Numbered from the stretch's first letter, positions 1 through 6,393 are shown. The stretch is 7,821 bases of DNA from Desulfobacteraceae bacterium (GCA_030638305.1 DAOWEW010000145.1:1-7821); one strand, 5' to 3'. Notes: a model not told the origin generated them from the letters alone. Translations and numbers: made by a program.

Positions 1-1101
1 CAACCTGAATCCATACTCAATAAGTGTTTCCTTTCGGGATTTGTCACCTGCGTACATAGCTCGAAGCTGTGAGCCGGCGATATGGCTTTCGTCAATGCAT
101 ACAAGAAAATCATCCGGAAAATAATCTAAAAGCGTGGGCGGAGGTTCTCCCTGCTTTCTTCCCGTGAAATGTCTCGAATAATTTTCAATTCCATTGCAGT
201 ATCCAAGCTCCTGCATCATTTCAAGATCAAAATTGGTTCTTTCTTCTATCCGCTGTGCTTCTATCAGCTTGTTTTCATTTCTGAAATATTCAATTCTGTC
301 TTTAAGTTCCGCAATTATTGATATGATTGCCTTTTTTAATATATTTTTTTTACTGACATAATGACTTGCCGGATATATAGATATCTTTTCAACACGGTTA
401 ATCACATTCCCTTTTAACGAATCAATTTCTGATATGTTTTCGATCTGATCCCCGAAAAAATCTATCCTTACTGCTGAATTTTCTTCATAGGCCGGAAAAA
501 TTTCGACCCTGTCTCCTCTTACTCTGAATACTCCTCTGTGGAAATCAAAATCATTACGGTCATAATGAATGGCAATAAGATCTGAAATAAGTTTATCGCG
601 AGATAGTTCAGCGCCGGTTTCAAGATTAATGCTCATTGCAAGATATTCTTCGGGAGCGCCAAGTCCGAATATGCAGGATACGCTTGCCACAACAATAACA
701 TCCCGTCGTGAAAGAACGGATTTTGTCGCAGAATGACGAAGTTTATCAATCAGTTCGTTTATTGAGGAGTCTTTTTGTATATAGGTACCGCTGGCAGGGA
801 TATATGCTTCAGGCTGGTAGTAGTCATAGTAACTTACAAAATATTCAACAGCATTTTCCGGGAACAGTTCCTTGAACTCGCCGTACAGTTGTGCGGCGAG
901 TGTTTTGTTTGGAGCCAGGATTATGGTTGGTTTTTCAACTTTTGCGATAACTTGAGCAATTGTAAATGTTTTACCGGATCCTGTAACACCGAGAAGAACC
1001 TGGTGTTTTTTCCCGGATAAAATACCTTTGCTTAAAGATTCTATCGCATAAGGCTGATCACCCTTTGGGGTAAAGCTTGAGACAGATTTAAAGGAAGACA
1101 T
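1..1101 (-). CDS. uvrB: UvrABC excision repair protein subunit B, N-terminal part (cut by window edge)
   Basis: UvrB is the damage-verifying, ATP-dependent helicase-like subunit of cytoplasmic nucleotide excision repair. It is loaded by UvrA and then recruits UvrC for incision. The reverse strand reads 367 codons without a stop from ATG at 1101-1099. Visible motifs are the Walker A loop GVTGSGKT (residues 38-45), [12 protein letters not shown] (65-76), the tyrosine-rich beta-hairpin [13 protein letters not shown] (90-102) that clamps [11 protein letters not shown], and the helicase motif DESH (337-340). The sequence runs to EYGFRL at the window edge, so roughly the C-terminal 45 percent of a usual UvrB of about 670 residues lies outside. 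The residues after DESH ([13 protein letters not shown]) differ somewhat from the commoner VT-PQI-GMY-GD form, but the fold-critical residues remain. No strong Shine-Dalgarno precedes the ATG. The gene is divergent from the flagellar genes and functionally unrelated to them. Confidence 0.97.
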   Translation of the reverse strand, partial: MSSFKSVSSFTPKGDQPYAIESLSKGILSGKKHQVLLGVTGSGKTFTIAQVIAKVEKPTIILAPNKTLAAQLYGEFKELFPENAVEYFVSYYDYYQPEAYIPASGTYIQKDSSINELIDKLRHSATKSVLSRRDVIVVASVSCIFGLGAPEEYLAMSINLETGAELSRDKLISDLIAIHYDRNDFDFHRGVFRVRGDRVEIFPAYEENSAVRIDFFGDQIENISEIDSLKGNVINRVEKISIYPASHYVSKKNILKKAIISIIAELKDRIEYFRNENKLIEAQRIEERTNFDLEMMQELGYCNGIENYSRHFTGRKQGEPPPTLLDYFPDDFLVCIDESHIAGSQLRAMYAGDKSRKETLIEYGFRL

Positions 1102-1418
1102 AAAGTTTTATAGAATAATATATTAAATTCATAGCAATTATCGCCCCACCATGTTCCTTTGTTTATTCCGGTTTTTTTGCTCCATTCGTTTTGCAAGCTC
1201 TGTTTTTATACAATAACGTTCTCTATCAAAAAAGGTCAACTGAAATTCCTGTCCAGGGACAAGATAACCACTATGGTTTGGCAGGACATAAGGAAATGCA
1301 CTGAAGCGATTAAGGAAAGATTGCCCGGTTATTCAAAGCTGAACTCATCCAGAATATAGAACAAACAGCGTTGGAACTGGAACAAGAGCTGTTGCCATAA
1401 CTCGAAATTATTCTACTA
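1102..1418. other. Non-coding stretch upstream of uvrB; possible decayed gene remnant
   Basis: No convincing gene is seen here. A plus-strand frame open from 1159 to 1359 has no ribosome-binding site and an unremarkable first half. Its last part (about 1243-1340) reads like a protein tail (MVWQDIRKCTEAIKERLPGYS). With one frame change near 1338 it continues as AELIQNIEQTALELEQELLP to a TAA ending at 1399. This may be a degraded C-terminus of an unidentified gene, or chance. The uvrB promoter must lie in the first part of this stretch, but no clear one is seen. Confidence 0.3.
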
Positions 1419-1541
1419 TTGCAAATTGCAAAATTACTGAATATATAATTTGCAAATTGCATATTATTACAAGACGTCCATTACGGTAAGTTGTATGATA
1501 AATTATTCCATCAAAGACCTTTTCCATTTTTGCATATTGCA
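1419..1541. promoter_or_regulatory. Three TGCA-N3-TGCA dyads, candidate upstream activator sites
   Basis: Three copies of an 11-base dyad are present: TGCAAATTGCA at 1420-1430, the same at 1451-1461, and TGCATATTGCA at 1531-1541. The last sits in a longer perfect inverted repeat, TTTTTGCA-TAT-TGCAAAAA. The first two are 31 bases apart, close to three helical turns, and the third is 80 bases further on. They lie about 130-240 bases upstream of the predicted start site of the sigma-54 promoter at 1641. That is the usual distance for enhancer sites bound by sigma-54 activators. Which protein binds them is unknown; the activator encoded at 2072-3145 is one candidate. Confidence 0.5.
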
Positions 1542-1640
1542 AAAATAGTCTTTATCTTTACCCTCCTTTTTTCAAATCTATTTTTTCCAATGCATTGATA
1601 TTATAGAGTTAAAACTTTTTATGAAGATTTTGTTAAATTA

Positions 1641-1657
1641 CGGCACAAACCTTGCTT
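1641..1657 (+). promoter_or_regulatory. Sigma-54 (RpoN) -24/-12 promoter upstream of the activator gene
   Basis: CGGCACAAACCTTGCTT has GG at 1642-1643 and GC at 1654-1655 with exactly ten bases between. Both half-sites (GGCAC and TTGCT) match the RpoN consensus TGGCACR-N4-TTGCW almost completely. The predicted start site is near 1667. The next plus-strand gene is the sigma-54 activator at 2072, so the leader would be about 400 bases and would contain the repeat cluster. The dyad array upstream strengthens the call. No experiment supports it here. Confidence 0.65.
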
Positions 1658-1683
1658 AATATAGACTATTTACACTATTCAAG

Positions 1684-1778
1684 AGTATGGGAATTTCCAT
1701 TTTTCATAGCACCAAAGCCTCAGCCTAAAAATTCGCGCTGAAGGTGCGCTAACTTGATAGTATAGGAATTTCCATTTT
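1684..1778. repeat. Direct repeat pair with GGAATTTCC core
   Basis: A 20-base unit, AGTATGGGAATTTCCATTTT at 1684-1703, recurs at 1759-1778 with one change (GG to AG within GTATGGG). Each copy contains the short palindrome GGAATTTCC. The 55 bases between the copies include a G+C-rich hairpin module (1732-1757) shared with other repeats nearby. There is no coding signal on either strand that I trust. Confidence 0.6.
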
Positions 1779-2022
1779 ATACCTAATGAATTCGGTATGA
1801 TAGAATAGATGACTAAAAAGTGCCTAAAGTGAGCTAAAGTGCCTAAAGTTGTGGTACGCCTTCGGCGTGCTAATTGATAAGCCAAAGCTACATGAGTTTG
1901 CTCTCTCGTGTATTTATGTCTTAAAAAATATATAAAATGGCAGCATTCATTAACTTTAGGCACTTTAATATACTTTAGCTCACTTTAGGCACTTATGTTC
2001 GCACTGAAGGGCGCTGACTTGA
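1732..2022 (+). repeat. Dispersed hairpin module, two direct copies (1732-1757 and 1998-2022)
   Basis: The copy at 1732-1757 begins TTCGCGCTGAAGG and ends GCGCTAACTTGA. The copy at 1998-2022 begins TTCGCACTGAAGG and ends GCGCTGACTTGA. Each forms a small G+C-rich hairpin followed by GCTRACTTGA. Related versions lie inside the palindromic element at 1853-1879 and, inverted, at 6451-6479. This resembles REP/BIME-type intergenic repeats. The two copies bracket the large palindrome at 1818-1994. Confidence 0.5.
1818..1994. repeat. Palindromic MITE-like element, copy A
   Basis: The element is bounded by long inverted arms. Positions 1818-1840 are perfectly inverted at 1972-1994 (23 bases, starting AAGTGCCTAAAGTGAGCT). 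A further inner pair follows, AAGTGCCTAAAGTT at 1837-1850 and its complement at 1952-1965. The left arm is built from near-tandem 9-10 base units (AGTGCCTAA, AGTGAGCTAA, AGTGCCTAA). The centre contains the hairpin ACGCC-TTC-GGCGT (1856-1868) and an A+T-rich tail. The inner 129 bases (1837-1965) are homologous, in inverted orientation, to the element between fliF and fliG (6394-6494). No transposase is encoded, so the element is non-autonomous if mobile. It lies in the predicted leader of the activator gene. Confidence 0.75.
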
Positions 2023-2071
2023 AGATCTTGTCGAAAACAGTTTTTATCTATTAAAATAAAGGAGCTGTAAA

Positions 2072-3145
2072 TTGTTAAATGTAGCTTTTGATAAGAGCAT
2101 GTTGGAGGATCCGGATTTACATCTGGAAAGCACTATTACTGTAAAAAAGCCGAAGAATCAACATAAGTTTAATGATATCATTGGCCAGAGTGATAAAATA
2201 CAAGAGGTTTTCAGGCTGATTGAAAAAGTGGCTGATAGTGATAGTACAGTTATAATTAATGGAGAGACCGGGACAGGTAAGGGATTGGCAGCCAGAGCAA
2301 TTCATCGGCACTCATATCGAAAAAGCAAACCGTTTGTATCAATAAATTGTGGAGCCATTCCGGAAAATTTATTGGAGAGCGAGCTGTTTGGACATGTACG
2401 TGGTGCTTTTACCGGCGCAACAACAAACAGGTGTGGAAAGTTTGAAGTTGCTGATGGCGGCACCATTTTTTTAGACGAGATTGGTGATATGAGCCCTGAC
2501 CTTCAGGTAAAACTTCTAAGAGTGTTAGAAGAAAAAGAATTTGAGCAGGTTGGCGGGTGCAAAACTGTAAAAGTTGATGTAAGAATTATAGCCGCCACAC
2601 ATCGAAATTTGGAAGAAGAGGTTCAAAAGGGAACTTTCAGAGAAGATCTGTTTTACAGGCTCTATGTAATACCGATAAAACTTCCTCCGCTAAAAGAACG
2701 CAAATCAGATATACCCCTCCTTGTTGCTCATTTTGTGAATGAGATTGGCTATGACAAGAATAAAGAGTTAGATGGCGTATCAGACAGCGCAATGAAGATG
2801 ATGATGCAATATACCTGGCCTGGGAATGTAAGAGAGCTCAGGAATATGATAGAAAGATTTGTTGTTTTGTGCGAAGATGGGGAAGAGCTATCTATACTGG
2901 ATTTGCCGGAAAAACTTAGGAATTCCAACAACGGCAATGTAGTCATGCCCCAGGTAGAAATTTCACAAGATGGGATATGCCTGAATACTGCTGTAGGTGA
3001 GTTTGAAAAAGCCCTCATTGTTCAATCTCTCAAAAAGACCAAATGGGTCAAAAACAGGGCGGCAAAGCTTCTTCATCTTAACCGGACGACACTTGTGGAA
3101 AAGATTAAAAGACACCATTTGCAACAAGCTTTTTCTTTCTCTTGA
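2072..3145 (+). CDS. Sigma-54-dependent transcriptional activator, FleQ/FlrA-like, lacking a sensory domain
   Basis: This is a bacterial enhancer-binding protein of 357 residues that would remodel RpoN-RNA polymerase by ATP hydrolysis. Only about 33 residues precede the AAA+ domain. Motifs are Walker A GETGTGKG (64-71), the sigma-54-contacting loop GAFTGA (111-116), Walker B GGTIFLDE (129-136), the arginine-finger segment FREDLFYRL (189-197), and WPGNVREL (249-256). A Fis-type helix-turn-helix ends the protein, with [20 protein letters not shown] at 328-347; the LNRTTLVEK stretch is typical of FleQ. The usual glutamate after the Walker A lysine is glycine. The TTG start is chosen because AAAGGAG lies seven bases upstream and the first ATG (2099) has no such site. 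No receiver or GAF domain is present, so activity is probably controlled by expression or by a partner protein. Its place just ahead of flgBC and a sigma-54 promoter suggests a flagellar regulator, but regulation of other genes is not excluded. Confidence 0.9.
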   Translation: MLNVAFDKSMLEDPDLHLESTITVKKPKNQHKFNDIIGQSDKIQEVFRLIEKVADSDSTVIINGETGTGKGLAARAIHRHSYRKSKPFVSINCGAIPENLLESELFGHVRGAFTGATTNRCGKFEVADGGTIFLDEIGDMSPDLQVKLLRVLEEKEFEQVGGCKTVKVDVRIIAATHRNLEEEVQKGTFREDLFYRLYVIPIKLPPLKERKSDIPLLVAHFVNEIGYDKNKELDGVSDSAMKMMMQYTWPGNVRELRNMIERFVVLCEDGEELSILDLPEKLRNSNNGNVVMPQVEISQDGICLNTAVGEFEKALIVQSLKKTKWVKNRAAKLLHLNRTTLVEKIKRHHLQQAFSFS

Positions 3146-3434
3146 TGCACCGATCCATCCCGCATGACTGCGTTGCTCGTCAATATCTGTCAAAGAAGTG
3201 ACATTGATATCTAAAATTTGACGCAACTCAACAAATCCCATCCGCAAACCCGCCTGCCATGCGTTGTAATTACGTTGACCATAGTAAAAGCACGTTCCTT
3301 AAGTCCATACACAGGCATAGCGGGCAGGTTTCCGCAGATTATTTAAACATTCTAATTTATTCCAATCCCCACCAATTATCCAATCCTTTAATTCTCCAAT
3401 TAACTACTCGACTAATTTTCCATTCGACTACTGA
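3146..3434. other. Repeat-rich intergenic stretch between the activator gene and flgB
   Basis: No gene is supported here. Visible structures are a TGTCA-N6-TGACA dyad at 3188-3203 and an imperfect inverted repeat matching at 14 of 17 positions (3246-3262 against 3315-3331). There is also a T+C-rich run of loosely repeated CCAAT/ATTATCC words at about 3350-3430, including two TCGACTA copies. No rho-independent terminator follows the activator stop codon, so readthrough into flgB is possible. Confidence 0.45.
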
Positions 3435-3451
3435 TGGTATGATTTTTGCTA
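3435..3451 (+). promoter_or_regulatory. Sigma-54 (RpoN) -24/-12 promoter of the flgB operon
   Basis: TGGTATGATTTTTGCTA has GG at 3436-3437 and GC at 3448-3449 with exactly ten bases between. The -12 half (TTTTTGCTA) matches well. The -24 half (TGGTATG) departs from TGGCACG at two positions. The predicted start is near 3461, giving an untranslated leader of about 70 bases before flgB. The activator gene immediately upstream supports this call. None of the TGCA-N3-TGCA dyads seen at 1420-1541 recurs here. Confidence 0.6.
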
Positions 3452-3496
3452 CTGCTTTCTATAAACGTGTTTAAAGAGTAAAAAAAATTTTAATTA

Positions 3497-3514
3497 AGGA
3501 ACGTCCACGTTCCT
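3497..3514 (+). promoter_or_regulatory. Hairpin next to the flgB ribosome-binding site
   Basis: AGGAACGT-CC-ACGTTCCT is a perfect inverted repeat. In RNA it would fold as a seven-pair stem with a TCCA loop. It ends directly before the AAGGAA (3515-3520) that is the only Shine-Dalgarno candidate for flgB, itself 11 bases from the ATG. It has no following T-run and is not a classical terminator. A role in leader stability or translation is possible but unproven. Confidence 0.4.
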
Positions 3515-3531
3515 AAGGAAAAATCTAAAAA

Positions 3532-3942
3532 ATGGAACCACAAGAAATATTTGGCGGAACAATTTCTCTGTTGGAAAAAACTTTAGACTTGAGATCCATG
3601 AGACATAATTTGATCATTTCAAATGTCGCCAATATGGATACTCCTAATTATAAAGCTTTTGACATAATTATTAAAGAAGAGCTTGAAAAGACAATGGGAG
3701 CAGAAAATGCTATAAAGCTTGAAAATACCAGATCCGGGCACCTTCCCGGCAGGGCAGAATGTCCCGGTAATGTAAAATCCAGAGCTTCCGGCAATCAACA
3801 AATCACCCTGAGAAACGACGGAAATTCTGTGGATGTTGACAGGGAAATGGCAAAACTGTCAGAAAATAATTTGATGTATAATGCATTAGCCCAAATTATT
3901 TCCAGAAAATTTGCAGGGCTGAAAGATGTTATTAAGGGATAA
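3532..3942 (+). CDS. flgB: Flagellar basal-body rod protein FlgB
   Basis: FlgB is a proximal rod component exported through the flagellar type III apparatus and assembled in the periplasm above the MS ring. The 136-residue product has the family length. The N-terminal rod signature is clear: SLLEKTLDLRSMRHNLIISN followed by NVANMDTPNYKAFD (31-44), the local form of the NIANADTPGYKARD motif. The C-terminal amphipathic helix follows DVDREMAKLSENNLMYNALAQ (101-121), which packs with other rod subunits. As usual for axial proteins there is no Sec signal peptide. It is the first gene of the operon; flgC begins 16 bases downstream. Transcription is probably from the sigma-54 promoter at 3435-3451, with the activator gene upstream as a second possible source. 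Confidence 0.97.
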   Translation: MEPQEIFGGTISLLEKTLDLRSMRHNLIISNVANMDTPNYKAFDIIIKEELEKTMGAENAIKLENTRSGHLPGRAECPGNVKSRASGNQQITLRNDGNSVDVDREMAKLSENNLMYNALAQIISRKFAGLKDVIKG

Positions 3943-3958
3943 GGAAGGAAAATAAAAA

Positions 3959-4396
3959 ATGAATTTTTTAGATGCTCTTCGCATAAGTTCTTCAGGACTG
4001 ACTGCTCAAAGACTTCGAATGAATCTGATTTCCGGAAATCTCGCTAATGTTGATACCACCCGTACATCTCAGGGCGGTCCTTACAAAAAAAGAGATGCGG
4101 TTTTTGCCACTCAAACAGATCGTCAATCTTTTGACAACATGCTGAAATCTCAAATGACCGGCAAATCATCTGAAGTGAGAGTGGTCGGAATCATTGATGA
4201 TCCAGGACCTCCTCAATTAAAATACGACCCACAACATCCGGATGCAGATAAAAATGGATATGTAGCAATGCCGAATATTAATTTAGTTGAAGAAATGGTT
4301 GATATGATATCAGCTACGAGAAGTTATGAGGCAAATGTAACTGCTATGAAGGCTACAAAAAATATGGCTTTAAAGGCTTTGGAGATAGGACGCTAA
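3959..4396 (+). CDS. flgC: Flagellar basal-body rod protein FlgC
   Basis: FlgC is a proximal rod protein that assembles with FlgB, FlgF and FliE between the MS ring and the distal rod. The product is 145 residues, a typical size. It opens with the axial-protein signature SGLTAQRLRMNLISGNLANV (12-31). It closes with the conserved helix GYVAMPNINLVEEMVDMISA (100-119) and TRSYEANVTAMKATKNMAL, characteristic of FlgC. AAGGAAGG lies upstream of the ATG. The stop codon is two bases before the fliE start, so the two genes are tightly coupled. Confidence 0.98.
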   Translation: MNFLDALRISSSGLTAQRLRMNLISGNLANVDTTRTSQGGPYKKRDAVFATQTDRQSFDNMLKSQMTGKSSEVRVVGIIDDPGPPQLKYDPQHPDADKNGYVAMPNINLVEEMVDMISATRSYEANVTAMKATKNMALKALEIGR

Positions 4397-4398
4397 GT

Positions 4399-4701
4399 AT
4401 GAAAGAGATTGCCGTTCAAAACAATATGGAAACATTGCTTTATTCCCCTGTCAGGATGAAACAGATGCCTGAAGAGCAGGAGAAGTCTTTTGGCGAAATA
4501 TTAAAGAGTTCGCTTGGCAAGGTAAACCAGCTCAAAAGTGAGGCAGATCAAGCTATCCAAGGGCTGGCGACAGGTCAGCAGACAGATATTCACGGGACTA
4601 TGATTGCCATAGAGAAAGCATCGGTCTCTTTTCAGTTGATGATGCAGGTGCGCAATAAGATTGTAGATGCCTATAAGGAAATTGAGCGCATGAGCGTATA
4701 G
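4399..4701 (+). CDS. fliE: Flagellar hook-basal body protein FliE
   Basis: FliE is the small adaptor joining the MS ring (FliF) to the proximal rod, and is among the first proteins exported. The product is 100 residues, as expected. Family features are SFGEILKSSLGKVNQLKSEA (30-49) and the C-terminal helix that begins DIHGTMIAIEKASVSFQLMM and continues VRNKIVDAYKEIERM. The start lies two bases after the flgC stop, with TAGGACG inside the flgC end as a weak ribosome-binding site, which points to translational coupling. The order flgB-flgC-fliE is the common bacterial arrangement. Confidence 0.97.
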   Translation: MKEIAVQNNMETLLYSPVRMKQMPEEQEKSFGEILKSSLGKVNQLKSEADQAIQGLATGQQTDIHGTMIAIEKASVSFQLMMQVRNKIVDAYKEIERMSV

Positions 4702-4704
4702 GCT

Positions 4705-4725
4705 GGATAATGGATAATGGATAAT
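4705..4725. repeat. Three tandem GGATAAT heptamers
   Basis: GGATAAT occurs three times head to tail (4705-4711, 4712-4718, 4719-4725) just after the fliE stop, and a degenerate GGATAAA follows at 4737-4743. The block sits in the 90-base fliE-fliF gap. Reverse-complement relatives (ATTATCC) occur upstream of flgB. Such slippage-prone heptamers are typical intergenic repeats, and no function is evident. Confidence 0.65.
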
Positions 4726-4791
4726 TGATGTTGGCATGGATAAACTTGTTTGTTCGCGTTTGTCCGAATTAACGAAAAACAGCAGGAAAAA

Positions 4792-6378
4792 ATGGCGCAA
4801 TCATTTTCTGAGTTTCTCTTACAGCTAAAAACATTATTGGAGAATCTTACTCTTGGTAAAAAGATTACTCTTTTAATACTTATCATCAGTACAATATCAG
4901 GTTTTATCTTTTTAATGACCTGGGCAGGAAAGCCTGATTTTCAGATTCTTTACTCTAATTTAAATCCGGAAGATGCAGGAGCAGTATTGACCAGACTAAA
5001 AGATCAAAAAATTCGGTATCAAATTTCTTCTGACGGAAACTCTATTCTGATTCCAAACAAACAACTATATGAAATCAGAATGGAATTAGCTTCTCAGGGT
5101 TTGCCGCAGGGTGGTGGTGTCGGTTTTGAGATTTTCGACAATACAAAGCTCGGGATGACCGAATTTGTCCAGAATGTAAACTATCAGAGAGCATTGCAGG
5201 GAGAGTTATCTCGAACAATCAATGGATTTGCTGAAATTGAAAGTTCAAGAGTTCACATTGTTATGCCATCAAAATCTCTATTTATTGAGCAAGAGGAGCC
5301 GGCAACAGCTTCGGTTGCCGTGAAGATCCGTTACGGCAAGAGGTTAAACGAGGATCGGATTCAAGGCATTGTTCATCTTGTTTCATCAAGCATTTCCGGT
5401 TTAAATCCGGAAAATGTGACAGTAGTGGATAACAACGGGAAGAGGCTGGCAGGGTTTAAAGACAAATCTACAATGGGGAAAGTTAGTGCTGATCAGTTAG
5501 AGTACAAGGAAAAAGTGGAAAAAGGTTTGGAAAATAGAATAAAGACAATGCTGGAGGGAGCACTCGGAGCAGGCAGAGCTATTGTCAGAGCCTCGTGTGA
5601 TCTGGATTTCAGAAGACAAGAACAGACAGAAGAAATGTATAAGCCGGATAATAAGGTGATTAGAAGCGAACAGCTTTTTAATGAAACTTCTAATGAAGCC
5701 AGGTTAATACCGATAGGTGTTCCAGGCACGGTTATTGATACTAATAAACCAAAACCGGATAGCAGCTTGAAATTTCAAAAACAGGACAAAACTGTGAATT
5801 ATGAAATAGGTAAAGTGATCAAGCATATCGTAGAACCGATTGGAAAAATTGACAAAATATCCGTAGCAGTAATTGTAGATGGAACATATAAGAACATTAA
5901 AGGGGAAGATGGGAACCAGGAGTTGAAATATTTACCAAGAACTCAGGACGAGATGGATAAACTGGAAAATATCGTCAAAAGAGCGGTGAATTTTGATGCT
6001 AAAAGAGGAGATGAATTGGAAATCATCAACATGCCTTTTGAAAGCAACAGGATGGCAGAAAGCGAAGAAGCTATAGCGGAGGAAGGCTGGCTTTCTCAGT
6101 TAAAGCATTATACATTTTTTGCAAAATATATCTTTTTATCTATTAGTTTGCTTTTGTGCTTCATATTTGTAGTTCGTCCCTTAGTAGCGTGGCTAACCTC
6201 AAGTTCGAGCGAAAATATGGAAATGTTAAAGCAACTTCCCAAGACAGTCGGGGAAATTGAAAATGAATATGCTCAAGGGGTGAAGAGTTTACCTTTCAGA
6301 GATCGTGCTTTAGAGATTATAACAAAAGATAGTGAAAGTTCCGTACATTTGATGCAAGACTGGTTAAAAGAAAAGTAG
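4792..6378 (+). CDS. fliF: Flagellar MS-ring protein FliF
   Basis: FliF forms the MS ring in the inner membrane, the platform on which export gate, rod and C ring assemble. The product is 528 residues, in the usual 520-570 range. The first transmembrane helix spans about residues 25-45 (KKITLLILIISTISGFIFLM). The periplasmic ring-building YscJ/FliF domain follows, with FQILYSNLNPEDAGAV, GVGFEIFDNTKLGMTEFVQN and VHIVMPSKSLF. The FliF C-terminal periplasmic region comes next, and a second transmembrane helix spans about 443-461. The cytoplasmic tail ends with the FliG-binding segment ALEIITKDSESSVHLMQDWL. ATG 4792 is chosen because AGGA lies just upstream. A TTG at 4750 would add 14 residues without such a site. 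The gap to fliG is unusually long (118 bases) and holds a palindromic element. Confidence 0.98.
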   Translation: MAQSFSEFLLQLKTLLENLTLGKKITLLILIISTISGFIFLMTWAGKPDFQILYSNLNPEDAGAVLTRLKDQKIRYQISSDGNSILIPNKQLYEIRMELASQGLPQGGGVGFEIFDNTKLGMTEFVQNVNYQRALQGELSRTINGFAEIESSRVHIVMPSKSLFIEQEEPATASVAVKIRYGKRLNEDRIQGIVHLVSSSISGLNPENVTVVDNNGKRLAGFKDKSTMGKVSADQLEYKEKVEKGLENRIKTMLEGALGAGRAIVRASCDLDFRRQEQTEEMYKPDNKVIRSEQLFNETSNEARLIPIGVPGTVIDTNKPKPDSSLKFQKQDKTVNYEIGKVIKHIVEPIGKIDKISVAVIVDGTYKNIKGEDGNQELKYLPRTQDEMDKLENIVKRAVNFDAKRGDELEIINMPFESNRMAESEEAIAEEGWLSQLKHYTFFAKYIFLSISLLLCFIFVVRPLVAWLTSSSSENMEMLKQLPKTVGEIENEYAQGVKSLPFRDRALEIITKDSESSVHLMQDWLKEK

Positions 6379-6393
6379 GGTAAACAATACTGA

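Larger units (their letters stand above)
3291..3514. repeat. CACGTTCCT repeats bracketing the flgB promoter
   Basis: CACGTTCCT occurs at 3291-3299 and again as a direct copy at 3506-3514. ACGTTCCTTAA (3292-3302) also has a perfect inverted partner, TTAAGGAACGT, at 3494-3504. The right-hand end therefore contains both orientations and forms a hairpin by itself. The enclosed segment of about 200 bases holds the sigma-54 promoter. This could be the outline of another small repeat element, or independent short repeats. Confidence 0.4.

Noticed and set aside
775..1020. Plus-strand 81-codon frame opposite uvrB
   Set aside because: The minus strand encodes conserved UvrB motifs throughout this interval.
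1102..1140. Possible sigma-70 promoter for uvrB on the minus strand (TTGCTA and TATAAA)
   Set aside because: The spacing would be 19 bases and the -10 would sit almost on the start codon. The area is simply A+T-rich, so it is not called.
1679..1963. Minus-strand open frame of 94 codons over the repeat cluster
   Set aside because: It is made of translated repeats (LARRRRTTTLGT also appears in the false fliG extension) and has no ribosome-binding site or protein-like composition.
2963..3247. Minus-strand open frame of 94 codons overlapping the activator end
   Set aside because: It largely shadows the activator gene and has no ribosome-binding site. Its non-overlapping part may be a dispersed repeat but is not a supportable gene.
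3146..3300. Rho-independent terminator after the activator gene
   Set aside because: No G+C-rich stem followed by a T-run could be found. The hairpin at 3497-3514 lacks a T-run and lies next to the flgB ribosome-binding site.
4750..4791. TTG start giving FliF 14 extra residues
   Set aside because: ATG 4792 has AGGA at proper spacing, whereas the TTG has no such site and the added residues are not typical of FliF.
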